This document shows positions 36,117-45,009 of a DNA stretch of 61,914 nucleotides, one piece after another (the stretch's first letter is position 1; each line of letters begins with the position of its first letter). The notes under the pieces were generated by a model. The model was not told the origin of the DNA and did no database searches. It was given only the letters and a program-made list of their open reading frames with translations. Made by a program: the position numbers and the translations under genes. The stretch is from Mesorhizobium sp. WSM3860 (GTDB lineage Bacteria; Pseudomonadota; Alphaproteobacteria; Rhizobiales; Rhizobiaceae): the NCBI RefSeq assembly GCF_002294995.1, contig NZ_NSGF01000027.1:1-61914 (forward strand), given 5' to 3'.

Positions 36117-37184
36117 TCATCCGGGTTTCGTCCGTGGATCGAGGAGCCGATAGAGCAGGTCCGACAGCAGGTTGATGGCGATGAAGACCGAGCCGATGAT
36201 GATGGTGCCGCCGAGCACCGCGTTCATGTCGGCGTTCTGCAATGAATTCGTGATGTAGAGACCGATGCCCGGCCAGGAGAAGACGGTCTCGGTCAGCACC
36301 GAGCCTTCGAGCAGGCTGGCATAGGAAAGCGCGATCACCGTCACCATCGGCACAGCGGCGTTGCGCAGCGCATGGCCCCAGATGATGCGCGTCTCCGACA
36401 GGCCCTTGGCGCGCGCAGCGACGATATACTCCTGCGCCATCTCGTTCAGCATGAAGGAGCGCGTCATACGGCTGATATAGGCGAGCGCGAAATAGCCGAG
36501 CAAGGAGGCCGGCAGGATGATGTGGCGGTAGGCGTCGTAAAAGACATCCCACTGCCCCTGCATCGCCGCGTCGAGCAGGTAGAAGCCGGTGATCGGCGTG
36601 AAAGTGTATTCGTAGACGACGTCGAGTCGCGCCGGAAAGGCGACCCATTGCAGCTTGGCGTAGAACAGGACGAGGCCGAGCAGCCCCAGCCAGAAGATCG
36701 GCACGGAATAGCCGATCAGGCCGATGATGCGCACGATCTGGTCGATGAGACTGCCGCGCCTGACAGCAGCGAGCACGCCGAGCGGCACGCCGATGACGGC
36801 GCCGATGATCGTGCCGAGCGTCGCAAGCTCGATGGTCGCCGGGAAGACCCGGCGGATGTCGGACATCACCGGATTGGTGGTCAGCACCGAAGTGCCGAAG
36901 TCGCCGCTGAGCGCGTTTTTGACATAGATGTAGAACTGCTCGATCAGCGGCAGGTCGAGCCCCATCTCGCGACGCGTGCGCTCGACGACGGCCGTCGGGG
37001 CCCGATCGCCGAGCACGGCCAGCACCGGATCGATAGGGATGACGCGGCCGATGAAGAAGGTCACCGCGAGAAGACCGAGATAGGTCGTCACCGCGATGAC
37101 CAGGAAGCGGCCGATCGACGACAAGATAGCGACGGCACGGGCGCCGCCGCGCCCCGCCGCCGCCTGGTTCTCAGCTACGCTCAC
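36117..37184 (-). CDS. Peptide ABC transporter permease (DppB type)
   Basis: 355 residues, GTG start. Membrane helices begin near residue 28; the EAA loop is MAQEYIVAARAKGLSETRIIWGHALRNA. Family region RVIPIDPVLAVLGDRAP followed by the typical long periplasmic loop. 18 bases after the binding-protein gene. Confidence 0.93.
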   Translation of the reverse strand: MSVAENQAAAGRGGARAVAILSSIGRFLVIAVTTYLGLLAVTFFIGRVIPIDPVLAVLGDRAPTAVVERTRREMGLDLPLIEQFYIYVKNALSGDFGTSVLTTNPVMSDIRRVFPATIELATLGTIIGAVIGVPLGVLAAVRRGSLIDQIVRIIGLIGYSVPIFWLGLLGLVLFYAKLQWVAFPARLDVVYEYTFTPITGFYLLDAAMQGQWDVFYDAYRHIILPASLLGYFALAYISRMTRSFMLNEMAQEYIVAARAKGLSETRIIWGHALRNAAVPMVTVIALSYASLLEGSVLTETVFSWPGIGLYITNSLQNADMNAVLGGTIIIGSVFIAINLLSDLLYRLLDPRTKPG

Positions 37185-37202
37185 GCGGCGCGTCCGAAAG
37201 CG

Positions 37203-38840
37203 CTATTCCTTCGAGACCGGCCAGACGAAGTTGGTGTCGAAGCTCGGGCCGAGCTTGAAATCCTTGAGGTTCTTGCGCAGCCCCGCCACCTCCAACTGCT
37301 GATGGATGATGACGAAGGGGCTGGTGTCGAGGATCTTCTTCTGCAGGCCCTTGTACATGTCGGCGCGCTTGGCCGAATCCTTCTCGAGCAGCGCCGCCTC
37401 GGTCTCCTTGGTCAGGTCCGGAATATCCCAGGCATTACGCCACGCCAGCGTCTTGATCTTGGCGCTGTCGGAATTGTCCGGGTTCGAGGCGAAGGTCTGC
37501 GCGTTGGAGTTCGGGTCGAAATAGTCCTGGCCCCAATTGCCGATATAGATGTCGTGATTGCGGGCGCGATATTTTGTCAGCGTCTGCTTGCCGTCCCCCG
37601 GGATGATCTCCAGCTTGATGCCGGCCTGGCCGAGCGTCTGCTGGATCGATTCGGCCATGCCTGTCTCCGGCTGTTTGCTGCGCACGTCCATGGTCACCTT
37701 GAAGCCATCAGCCAAGCCGGCCTTGGCCAGCAGTTCCTTGGCCTTGGCGACGTCAAGCTTGAACGGATTGTCGTCGATCGCGCCCAGGTCGCCCTTGGGC
37801 AGGAAGGACTGGTGTATCTCGCCGATGCCCTTCAGGATGGTCGAGGCCATAGCGTCGTAGTCGATCAGATATTTGAACGCCTGGCGCACCTCAGGCTTGG
37901 CGAGGTTCGGGTTCTTCTGGTTGAGGCTGATGTAGTAGACCGTGCCCTTCGGCGCGCTGGTGGTGGCGAGATCGGCGTTCTTGGCAATGGCATCGAGGTC
38001 GTTCGGCTCGAGGTTGCGGGCGACGTCGATGTCGCCGGCCTCCAGCGCCAGGCGCTGCGCCGAGCTCTCCTTCATGAAGCGGTAGATGACGCGGGCGAGC
38101 TTGGCCTTCTCGCCATTGTAATTGTCGTTGCGCTCCAGCACGACGGCTTCGTTGGCGCGCCACTCACGCAGCTTGTAGGGGCCGGAGCCGGCATAGCCGG
38201 TCTTCAGCCAGGCGTTGCCGAAGTCGTTGTCCCATTTGTAGTCGGCGCTCGGCGTGACGGCGGCGACATGTTCCTTGACCAGCTTGCTGTCGACGACGGA
38301 AGCAACCGTGGCCGACAGGCAGTTCAGCACGAAGCTCGGCGCATAGGCCTTGTCGACGATGAACTGGAAGGTGGTATCGTCGACCGCCTTGGCCTTTTCG
38401 GTGACGTTGTCGCCGCTGATGCCGAACTGATTGATGATGAAGGCCGGGCTCTTGTCCAGCTTGATGGCGCGCTCGAAGGAATAGGCGACGTCGGCCGCGG
38501 TGATCGGATTGCCGGAGGCGAACTTCATGCCGGGCTTGAGCTTGAAGGTGTAGGTCAGGCCGTCGTCGGAAATGCTCCAGCTCTCGGCGAGGTCGCCCTT
38601 GACCTCGGAGGTGTCGCTGAGGTCGAGACGGACCAGCAGATCATAGGTGTTGCCGGTGACCTCGGCGGTCGACAGCTCGAACGCCTCGCCCGGGTCCATC
38701 GAGATGATGTCGTCGAAGGCGAAGCCTTCGACCAGCGTGTCGGCAGGCGTGACCGCAAAGGCCGGCACCGCCAGCAGCGCCGACATCGCCACACCCGCGA
38801 GCAAGCCACGAGAGCGAAGAGCAAACCTTTCGAGCATCAT
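37203..38840 (-). CDS. Peptide/nickel-type ABC transporter substrate-binding protein
   Basis: 545 residues of SBP family 5 (DppA/OppA) with a signal peptide ending near AVPAFA. Family features: ESWSISDDGLTYTFKLKPGMKF, GSGPYKL and the KPEVRQAFKYLIDY block. It captures a peptide or similar ligand in the periplasm for the B-C-D-F transporter; the ligand is unknown. First gene of its operon; the 274 bases upstream (38841-39114) carry its promoter but no clear motif. Confidence 0.93.
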   Translation of the reverse strand: MMLERFALRSRGLLAGVAMSALLAVPAFAVTPADTLVEGFAFDDIISMDPGEAFELSTAEVTGNTYDLLVRLDLSDTSEVKGDLAESWSISDDGLTYTFKLKPGMKFASGNPITAADVAYSFERAIKLDKSPAFIINQFGISGDNVTEKAKAVDDTTFQFIVDKAYAPSFVLNCLSATVASVVDSKLVKEHVAAVTPSADYKWDNDFGNAWLKTGYAGSGPYKLREWRANEAVVLERNDNYNGEKAKLARVIYRFMKESSAQRLALEAGDIDVARNLEPNDLDAIAKNADLATTSAPKGTVYYISLNQKNPNLAKPEVRQAFKYLIDYDAMASTILKGIGEIHQSFLPKGDLGAIDDNPFKLDVAKAKELLAKAGLADGFKVTMDVRSKQPETGMAESIQQTLGQAGIKLEIIPGDGKQTLTKYRARNHDIYIGNWGQDYFDPNSNAQTFASNPDNSDSAKIKTLAWRNAWDIPDLTKETEAALLEKDSAKRADMYKGLQKKILDTSPFVIIHQQLEVAGLRKNLKDFKLGPSFDTNFVWPVSKE

Positions 38841-39114
38841 GGTAGTCGTTCCCTGTTTTGTTGATTGTGACCTGAGTTCCCGGCTCAGGGCTGCAGAATT
38901 CCTTGGACCGGTCGACGGCCCGCCGACCTCTTACCGTCGTGGTTTTTGTCCAGTTGGTCAACACCCTATTCGGCGGCGTTCGAACCCGCAACGCGCATTT
39001 TGTGAGACAGCTTATTGGGCCAGAATGGGCCGCCGCGAGTCGACCCATGGCCGGCCAATCGAAGCCGCCGATCGGAAAAAATCTGCTAAACTTTTGCCGC
39101 TTGGAGGTCGCCCG

Positions 39115-40341
39115 TCATTTCAGCTGCGCAACCAGGTTCGCGTCAGGAAAACAGGTGGCGGCCTTGCCGTTCTTCGCCTGCCAGACGCCGATCGAGCGGC
39201 GTGTCTTGAAGCCGGGCAGGCCGTCGGCACTGCCGACATCGTAGCCCTTCGCCTCCAGCGCCTGCTGGAGGGCAGCGATATCGGACCGGTGGAGATCGCC
39301 CACCGGGCCCCAGGTGCCGGCAAAGGTGGCGTCGACTTTGGCGATGCGATCGGCGGCGTGGCCGATGAACAGCGCATAGAGGTCGCTGGTGTTGTATTGC
39401 TTCAGCACATAGAAATTCGGCGTGACGATGAAAGCCGGGCCGCTGCGTCCGGCCGGCATCAGCAGGAAACCCTCGGCCTTGAGTTCGCTGGCCGGAAACG
39501 CCTTTCCGTCGGCGCGCCTGATGCCCATTGCCACCCATTCGGAAATCTTCTTGCCCTGGTCGGGGCCCTCGAGCGCGCAGGAGACATTTGTCGGCGCAAT
39601 CACCTCGGTCCCCCAGCCGCGGCCCCTCACCCAGCCATAATGGACAAGATAGTTGGCGATCGAGGCGAGCACGTCCGGCGTCGAGTTCCAGATGTCGGGC
39701 CGGCCGTCGCCGTCGAAATCGACGGCATGCTTCAGGAAGGACGTCGGCATGAATTGCGGCTGGCCGAGCGCGCCGGCCCAGGACGACTTCATCGCATTGA
39801 CCGGGGCGAGCCCGCGCTCGACGATCTCCAGTGCGGCCAGCACCTCGGTGCGGAAAAAGTCTTTCTTGGTCGACATGAAGGCCTTGGTGCCCAGCACCTC
39901 GAAGGCGTCGTAAGGCATCTTGGCGGCGCCGAAGCCGGTCTCGCGGCCCCAGATCGCCAGCACGATCTCGCCAGGCACGCCGTAGCGCTTCTCGATGAGC
40001 CCGAGCACGCGGGCGTTGGCGCTCTCGCGCGACCGTCCTCCACCGGTGACGGCTCGAATGATCTTCTCGGCGAAATAATTTGCGGGCGGACCGAACTCGG
40101 CCTGGTGCTGTTTTTGCGGCGTGGTCGGCTTCTCGCCAGGCATGACGAGGTCCGGCAATTTCAGGTTCGGCTTCACGCCGATGAAGGCGGCGTCGAAGGT
40201 CTTTTTGGAAATGCCTTCGGCCTTGGCCTCGGGCCAGAGGTCGTTTTGCAGCCAGGCCTGGAATTGGTTGTCGATGGGCGCGGCGCGAGCGGGAATAGCG
40301 AGGAGGACGACAAGCGCCGCAAGGAAGGAGAGCACAGCCAA
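39115..40341 (-). CDS. Lytic murein transglycosylase (MltB/SLT_2 type)
   Basis: About 408 residues. A signal peptide (VLSFLAALVVLLAIPARA) is followed by an SLT_2 catalytic domain with WGRETGFG (catalytic glutamate) and GALGQPQFMPTSF, then a C-terminal peptidoglycan-binding domain (ALQQALEAKGYDVGSADGLPG). It cleaves glycan strands in the periplasm. No ATG lies near the signal peptide; a TTG (40341) or GTG (40335) start is proposed. The open frame continues 68 codons upstream, but that part is palindromic repeat and not protein. Confidence 0.88.
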   Translation of the reverse strand: MAVLSFLAALVVLLAIPARAAPIDNQFQAWLQNDLWPEAKAEGISKKTFDAAFIGVKPNLKLPDLVMPGEKPTTPQKQHQAEFGPPANYFAEKIIRAVTGGGRSRESANARVLGLIEKRYGVPGEIVLAIWGRETGFGAAKMPYDAFEVLGTKAFMSTKKDFFRTEVLAALEIVERGLAPVNAMKSSWAGALGQPQFMPTSFLKHAVDFDGDGRPDIWNSTPDVLASIANYLVHYGWVRGRGWGTEVIAPTNVSCALEGPDQGKKISEWVAMGIRRADGKAFPASELKAEGFLLMPAGRSGPAFIVTPNFYVLKQYNTSDLYALFIGHAADRIAKVDATFAGTWGPVGDLHRSDIAALQQALEAKGYDVGSADGLPGFKTRRSIGVWQAKNGKAATCFPDANLVAQLK

Positions 40342-40353
40342 TCTGAGAGGCTT

Positions 40354-40422
40354 GCACTCTGTCCCACCTCCCTCTGTCCTCCCGGACAGTCCGGCAGGAC
40401 CGAGGGGGGTGGGACGGAGTGC
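40354..40422. repeat. Palindromic repeat, family B
   Basis: 69-bp palindrome, arms GCACTCTGTCCCACC and GGTGGGACGGAGTGC, with the core CCCTCTGTCCT / AGGACCGAGGG. Lies between recR and the transglycosylase, immediately ahead of the latter's start, so the transglycosylase leader is built on it. Confidence 0.75.
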
Positions 40423-40462
40423 GGCCTTTCCGGGAAAAACGCCTGTCACCAATCCCCTCCCC

Positions 40463-41068
40463 TCAAAATGCCGTCCTCGAGCGCAGCGCCGCGGCAAGCG
40501 TGCCTTCGTCGAGATAGTCGAGCTCGCCGCCGACCGGAACGCCATGCGCGAGCCGCGTCACCTTGACCTCGAATCCCGAGAGCTGATCCGTTAGATAATG
40601 CGCCGTGGTCTGGCCCTCGACGGTGGCGTTTACGGCGAGGATCACCTCCTTCACCTCGCCGCCGGCGACACGGTCGACCAGTGAGCGGATATTGAGCTGG
40701 TCCGGGCCGATGCCGTCGAGCGGCGACAGCGTGCCGCCAAGCACGTGATAGCGCACGTTCATGGCGGCGGCGCGTTCCAGCGCCCAGAGGTCGGAGACGT
40801 CCTCGACGACGATAAGCGTGCTGGCATCACGGCGCGGATCGGTGCAGATCATGCAAGGGTCGGAGGTGTCGACATTGCCGCAGGTCGAGCAGATGCGCAC
40901 CTTGTCGAGAGCCTCGCCCATGGCGGCGGCCAAAGGCTCGAGCAGTTGCTCCTTCTTCTTGATGAGATGGAGAGCCGCGCGCCTTGCCGAACGCGGCCCG
41001 AGCCCCGGCACCTTGGCCAGGAGCTGGATCAGGCGTTCTATCTCTGGACCGGCGATTCTTTTCGACAT
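40463..41068 (-). CDS. recR: Recombination protein RecR
   Basis: 201 residues: helix-hairpin-helix (LAKVPGLGPRSARRAALHL), a zinc finger (CSTCGNVDTSDPCMIC), a Toprim domain (LIVVEDVSDLWALE) and a C-terminal LAHGVPVGGELDYLDEGTL. Works with RecF/RecO in gap repair. It lies at the end of the dnaX-ybaB run, with a cell-wall hydrolase gene placed between ybaB and recR. A palindromic repeat starts on the base next to its ATG. Confidence 0.97.
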   Translation of the reverse strand: MSKRIAGPEIERLIQLLAKVPGLGPRSARRAALHLIKKKEQLLEPLAAAMGEALDKVRICSTCGNVDTSDPCMICTDPRRDASTLIVVEDVSDLWALERAAAMNVRYHVLGGTLSPLDGIGPDQLNIRSLVDRVAGGEVKEVILAVNATVEGQTTAHYLTDQLSGFEVKVTRLAHGVPVGGELDYLDEGTLAAALRSRTAF

Positions 41069-41119
41069 CGCTCTGATCTAGAGCAATTCCGGGAAAAGTG
41101 CGAAACGGTTTTCAGAGCG
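41069..41119. repeat. Palindromic repeat, family A, abutting recR
   Basis: 51-bp element with arms CGCTCTGA / TCAGAGCG and inner GAGCAATTCC..GGAAAAGTGCGAAACGG, a typical rhizobial repeat. Its left end is the base next to the recR ATG, so the recR ribosome binding site has to lie in the repeat. Confidence 0.75.
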
Positions 41120-41140
41120 CTTTGGGACATCCGCAACAGC

Positions 41141-41174
41141 AAATGATCCGCCATGCTGTCACGGCGGATCATTT
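41141..41174 (-). terminator. Hairpin terminator after the cell-wall hydrolase
   Basis: Perfect 12-bp stem AAATGATCCGCC / GGCGGATCATTT with a 10-base loop, 15 bases past the hydrolase stop on the minus strand. The T content after the stem is low (ATTTGCTGTT), so termination may be partial. Confidence 0.65.
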
Positions 41175-41188
41175 GATGGCGGGTTGGC

Positions 41189-42181
41189 TCAGTAGGCTTC
41201 GAGCGGCCGGGACTGGCTGACGATCAGCGCGCCGATGGCGTCGGTGTTCTCAGGCGTAGACTGGAACCCCATCGCCGCTTCCTGCGGAGCGCTCGGAACG
41301 GAGGTGATGTAGCGGCCTTTCAAAGTGCCGCCGAAGCGGGAGGCATCGGGCTCCTCCATCGGCTCCTGCATCGCCACCATGATCGGCTTCGCCGTCACGC
41401 GGCCGGCCTTCTGCGCCGGCGCGGCGGAGGCCGTCACATAGGTCTGCTGGGCAGAAACGGTTGTGGTCTTGGCCGGAAGCGCCGGCGCGGCAGCCGCGGT
41501 CATGGTGGCCTGCTTGGCCGGATCAGCATGCACGATCGTCTTGACCACCGGCTCGGCGGAAGCGACGAGGACCGGAGCGGTGGGGTCGGTCTTCTGCGAC
41601 TTGCCGGAGGCCATGGCGACCATGGGCTCATCCGGCAGCGGCTGCCAGTTGCGGCCGCGCTTCTCATAGAAGGCATTGCCGCCGGCCACCATCGTGTAGT
41701 GCATGTTCTTGTAGGGGAAACGCAGGCCGGCGGTGTGGAAGAACATCGTGTTCTTGAGCTTGGCCTTGCGCTCGCCTTTCAGCACCGCCTCGGCGGCTTC
41801 CTCGACATCGGGCAATGCCCGCGAATTCATCGGGCGGGTCAGCACGCCTGGGGCGAACTGGCCCCTCTCGCCGACGACCTCGCAGATGGTGCTGCCATGC
41901 TGGCCCGAGCGCAGCCGGTTCATCACGACCGTGCCGACGGCGATCATGCCGTCACGGCTCGACCGGTTGGACTCGAAGAACATCGCCCTTTGCAGGCATT
42001 CCTTGTCCTTCATCGAATATTTGTAGGAACGCGAGCTGAGGAAGCTCGGGGTGACGGCGTCGGTCAGGCTCGCCACCGACATGCCATGTGAAGCGGTCTG
42101 GCTGCAGCCGGCCAGGAACAAGGGGGAAGTGGCGATGCCGATAAGCAGCAGCGGCGTCTTCCATCGCGTCGCGATCAACAA
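41189..42181 (-). CDS. Cell-wall hydrolase, SleB/Hydrolase_2 family lipoprotein
   Basis: 330 residues. A lipoprotein signal with lipobox LAGC (cysteine near 26), then a Hydrolase_2 (SleB) domain: LQRAMFFESNRSSRDGMIAVGTVVMNRL and GRGQFAPG-like VGERGQFAPG. The C-terminal ~130 residues are low-complexity Ala/Thr/Pro. Domain members cut peptidoglycan; the exact bond is unproved here. A CtrA-like site in the 212-base leader hints at cell-cycle control. It interrupts the usual ybaB-recR adjacency. Confidence 0.85.
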   Translation of the reverse strand: MLIATRWKTPLLLIGIATSPLFLAGCSQTASHGMSVASLTDAVTPSFLSSRSYKYSMKDKECLQRAMFFESNRSSRDGMIAVGTVVMNRLRSGQHGSTICEVVGERGQFAPGVLTRPMNSRALPDVEEAAEAVLKGERKAKLKNTMFFHTAGLRFPYKNMHYTMVAGGNAFYEKRGRNWQPLPDEPMVAMASGKSQKTDPTAPVLVASAEPVVKTIVHADPAKQATMTAAAAPALPAKTTTVSAQQTYVTASAAPAQKAGRVTAKPIMVAMQEPMEEPDASRFGGTLKGRYITSVPSAPQEAAMGFQSTPENTDAIGALIVSQSRPLEAY

Positions 42182-42331
42182 AAAAGCCTCATTTCCAGAT
42201 GCCAGCCCGCCCCGAGATGTGGCAAGAATGAGACTCTTTCAGGCAAAAAGATGGCTAGATGGTTAGCAACCTCTGGACTTGGGTAAAACTTTATGAATGT
42301 CGCGAAATGAGCCCGTGAGCATGCCGGCAAA

Positions 42332-42339
42332 ATGGTTAA
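42332..42339 (-). promoter_or_regulatory. CtrA-like half site upstream of the cell-wall hydrolase
   Basis: The minus strand reads TTAACCAT, the octamer form of the CtrA site in alphaproteobacteria, about 150 bases ahead of the hydrolase start. A CTAACCAT variant lies about 80 bases nearer the gene and a GANTC (CcrM) site lies between. Short motifs like these occur by chance. Confidence 0.35.
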
Positions 42340-42393
42340 TATTGGGGCCCGGGCTCAATTTTCGTTCACAATCAATTAACTGGCGCCAATGCC

Positions 42394-42717
42394 TCAGAAC
42401 GGCAATTTCATTCCAGGCGGTATAGGCAGGCCCGCAGTCAATGCCTTGGTCTTTTCCTGCATGACCTGCTCGACCTTATTTTTGGCATCATTGTGAGCGG
42501 CCAACAGCAAGTCTTCGAGGATCTCCGCCTCGTCGTCCTTCAGCAACGACGGATCGATCTTCAGCGCCTTCATTTCGAACTTGCCGGTCAGGGTCACGCT
42601 GACCAGGCCGCCACCCGCCTGTCCGGTGGCTTCCAGGGTGGCGATCTCGTCCTGCATGGCCTGGAACTTGGCCTGCATTTCCTTCGCCTTGCCCATCAGG
42701 CCGAGAAGATCCTTCAT
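42394..42717 (-). CDS. ybaB: Nucleoid-associated protein YbaB/EbfC
   Basis: 107 residues with the family pattern MKDLLGLMGKAKEMQAKFQAMQDEI, then TGQAGGGLVSVTLTGKFEMKALKIDPSLL. A small DNA-binding dimer. Follows dnaX as in most bacteria, here with a palindromic repeat between the genes. Confidence 0.95.
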   Translation of the reverse strand: MKDLLGLMGKAKEMQAKFQAMQDEIATLEATGQAGGGLVSVTLTGKFEMKALKIDPSLLKDDEAEILEDLLLAAHNDAKNKVEQVMQEKTKALTAGLPIPPGMKLPF

Positions 42718-42753
42718 CGCAAAACTTCCTCTTGTTGAAATCTACGTCAGCGC

Positions 42754-42812
42754 GAGCATGGTCTTGACCGAAACCGGTCCCTACTTTTCTCTGACGCGGT
42801 CGTCATGCTCTA
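42754..42812. repeat. Palindromic repeat, family A, overlapping the dnaX stop
   Basis: Arms GAGCATG / CATGCTC with inner GACCGAAACCGGTC. On the minus strand it opens TAGAGCATGA, and that TAG is the dnaX stop codon. Confidence 0.7.
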
Positions 42813-44627
42813 AATCTCTTCGTCGTCGGCAGCCGGCTCGACGGGCAGGTCGGCGTCCGTGCCTTCCACATCCGGCACCTCTGGAATACGCACGTCGATA
42901 ATCTTGGCGCCGGGAAAGCGGGCGAGGATGGCGGCGACCGTTGGATCGCTCCTGGCATCCGAGAAGGCGTTCTCGCGCTTCGTCGTCTCCATCTCGGCCA
43001 GCGTCTGGCTACCCTCTTCCTTCGACAGCGAGACCAGCCAGTTGCGGCCGGTCCAGGCACGCAGCTTGGAGGTCAGGTCGTTGAGCAGCATCTTCGGCGC
43101 ATCGTCGGTCAGGCTGACGTCGATGCGGCCAGGCTCGATGCGAACCAGCCGCACGCAGCGCTTGACCAACACCTTGAAGGCGATGTCGCGGTTGGCGTCG
43201 GCAAGGGCCGCGATGTCGGCCAGCGACTTCACCGGAACGGCGGGGGTTTCGATGACCGGTTCGGGCGCCGGAACGAAGGCGGTGGGCGCGGGCTGCACCT
43301 CGACCAGCCGCATGGTCTGTGCGCCTCCGGTAGAGGCCGGCATCCGCGCCGGCGCCACCGCACTTGTGCCGCCGCCATTGCCTGGACTTGCCGGCGCTCC
43401 ATTGGCGCGCGGAGCGCCAGTCGGCACAGGGGCCGCGCCTTCCAGCGATTTCAGCGCTTCGTCCAGCGTCGGCAGGTCGGCGGCATGCGCCAGCCGGATC
43501 AGCACCATCTCGCCGGCGCTGACCGGACGGTTGGAGGACTGCACCTCGGGAATACCTTTCAAGAGCATCTGCCAGGTTCGCGACAGCACGCGCACCGACA
43601 GCGTGCTGGCAAATTCGGCGCCGCGCCGCCGCTCGTCCTCGGAGAGCGAGGCATCATCGGCCGCGGCCGGGACGAACCGCAGACGCGTAACGAGGTGGTT
43701 GAATTCAGCCAGGTCGGTGAGCACCGCGGCCGGATCGGCGCCGGTATCGTATTGCGCGCGGAATTCGGCCAATGCCGCCGCCACATCGCCCTTCATGACA
43801 TGCTCGAACAGGTCGATGATGCGGGCGCGATCGGCCAAGCCCAGCATGGCGCGCACGGCGTCGGCGCTGACGGTACCGCTGCCATGGGCGATCGCCTGAT
43901 CGAGAATGGAGAGTGAATCGCGCGCCGAGCCCTCGGCGGCCCGCGCAATCATCGCCAAAGCCTCATCATCGACGGAAATGCCTTCCTTGGCGGCGATCGA
44001 GGAAAGATGCGCGACGAGCGCGCCGGCATCGATACGCCTCAGGTCGAAGCGCTGACAGCGCGACAGAACCGTGATCGGCACCTTGCGGATTTCGGTGGTG
44101 GCGAAGATGAATTTGACATGCGGCGGAGGCTCTTCCAGCGTCTTCAACAAGCCGTTGAAGGCCTGGGTGGAGAGCATGTGCACTTCGTCGATGATGTAGA
44201 CCTTGTAGCGGGCCGAGACCGGCGCGTAGCGCACGCGGTCGATGATGTCCCTGATGTCGTCGATGCCCGTGTGGGAAGCAGCGTCCATCTCGATGACGTC
44301 GACATGGCGGCCCTCCATGATCGCCTGGCAATGCTCGCCCGGGATCGAAAGGTCGACCGAAGGCTGGTCAACGGCCGCGGTTCTGTAGTTGAGCGCCCGT
44401 GCCAGGATGCGCGCGGTCGTCGTCTTGCCGACGCCGCGCACGCCGGTCAGCATCCAGGCCTGGGCGATGCGGCCGGTGGCGAAGGCATTGGTGAGCGTGC
44501 GCACCATCGGCTCCTGGCCGATCAGCTCGGAGAAATTGGAGGGGCGGTATTTGCGCGCCAGCACGCGATAGGCGCCGGCCTTTCCTGTCTCCAGGCTTTC
44601 TGGCCCCGAATTTCCGGCTTCGCTCAT
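42810..44627 (-). CDS. dnaX: DNA polymerase III subunits gamma and tau
   Basis: 605-residue clamp-loader ATPase. Walker A GVRGVGKT (62-69), VYIIDEVHMLS, and the sensor SRCQRFDLRR are present. The zinc module of E. coli DnaX is reduced: only one cysteine (GEHCQAIM) remains where four are usual, a state common in rhizobial DnaX as far as I know. The C-terminal tau part holds a Pro/Ala linker and an alpha-binding domain. No obvious frameshift slippery site was noticed. Its TAG stop is the first triplet of a palindromic repeat. Confidence 0.96.
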   Translation of the reverse strand: MSEAGNSGPESLETGKAGAYRVLARKYRPSNFSELIGQEPMVRTLTNAFATGRIAQAWMLTGVRGVGKTTTARILARALNYRTAAVDQPSVDLSIPGEHCQAIMEGRHVDVIEMDAASHTGIDDIRDIIDRVRYAPVSARYKVYIIDEVHMLSTQAFNGLLKTLEEPPPHVKFIFATTEIRKVPITVLSRCQRFDLRRIDAGALVAHLSSIAAKEGISVDDEALAMIARAAEGSARDSLSILDQAIAHGSGTVSADAVRAMLGLADRARIIDLFEHVMKGDVAAALAEFRAQYDTGADPAAVLTDLAEFNHLVTRLRFVPAAADDASLSEDERRRGAEFASTLSVRVLSRTWQMLLKGIPEVQSSNRPVSAGEMVLIRLAHAADLPTLDEALKSLEGAAPVPTGAPRANGAPASPGNGGGTSAVAPARMPASTGGAQTMRLVEVQPAPTAFVPAPEPVIETPAVPVKSLADIAALADANRDIAFKVLVKRCVRLVRIEPGRIDVSLTDDAPKMLLNDLTSKLRAWTGRNWLVSLSKEEGSQTLAEMETTKRENAFSDARSDPTVAAILARFPGAKIIDVRIPEVPDVEGTDADLPVEPAADDEEI

Positions 44628-44734
44628 TCGCCGTCAAAGCTCCAAGGACCGCGACGGAAGGCGGCCGATTCCTGCGCATAGTCTCGCCCGCACGGCTCGG
44701 CGCCGTCAATGTCGCGGGAGAAAGGCGAAGAGGC

Positions 44735-44830
44735 GGGAGGCTGGAACAATGACCCGTTCCGGGCTCGTTAGGGCTGCTTCCTTCCGGACCTGACCCGGTT
44801 GGCGAGTGGATCGTCCACCACCAACCTCCC
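44735..44830 (-). ncRNA. ffs: Signal recognition particle RNA (4.5S)
   Basis: The minus strand carries the SRP core almost unchanged: GGTCAGGTCCGGAAGGAAGC then AGCC, i.e. the Ffh-binding helix 8 with its GGAA tetraloop. The arms GGGAGG (44825-44830) and CCTCCC (44735-44740) close the hairpin and set the ends, giving 96 nt, normal for the short bacterial form. It lies just upstream of dnaX on the same strand, as in many alphaproteobacteria. Exact ends are inferred from pairing. Confidence 0.95.
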
Positions 44831-45009
44831 AAGCTCCATATCGGCAATTCGGCGGCGAAATGCAAGGGTCGTGGTGGATCACGGCCCAGGGCATGCGACG
44901 GAGAAGGCCTTCAAATCCGCAGGAGCGGTCAATGATTCGCTTGCAGCCACCTTGCCGTCGCTCTAGCGTTCAGGGTTTGAAGCATTCTCGAAAAGTGAGG
45001 GAAACGCCC

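Noticed and set aside
36372..38864. 830-codon open frame on the plus strand opposite the peptide transporter genes
   Set aside because: Composition follows the antisense of dppA/dppB-type genes (Arg/Asp/Val-rich, no family motif). High GC makes long shadow frames common; the minus-strand genes have clear families.
40342..40545. 68-codon N-terminal extension of the transglycosylase
   Set aside because: It is encoded by a family B palindromic repeat and has no signal-peptide character; the signal peptide begins after it.
42810..44627. Damaged dnaX because zinc-module cysteines are missing
   Set aside because: The frame is intact, ATPase motifs are complete, and reduced zinc modules appear usual in this bacterial group.
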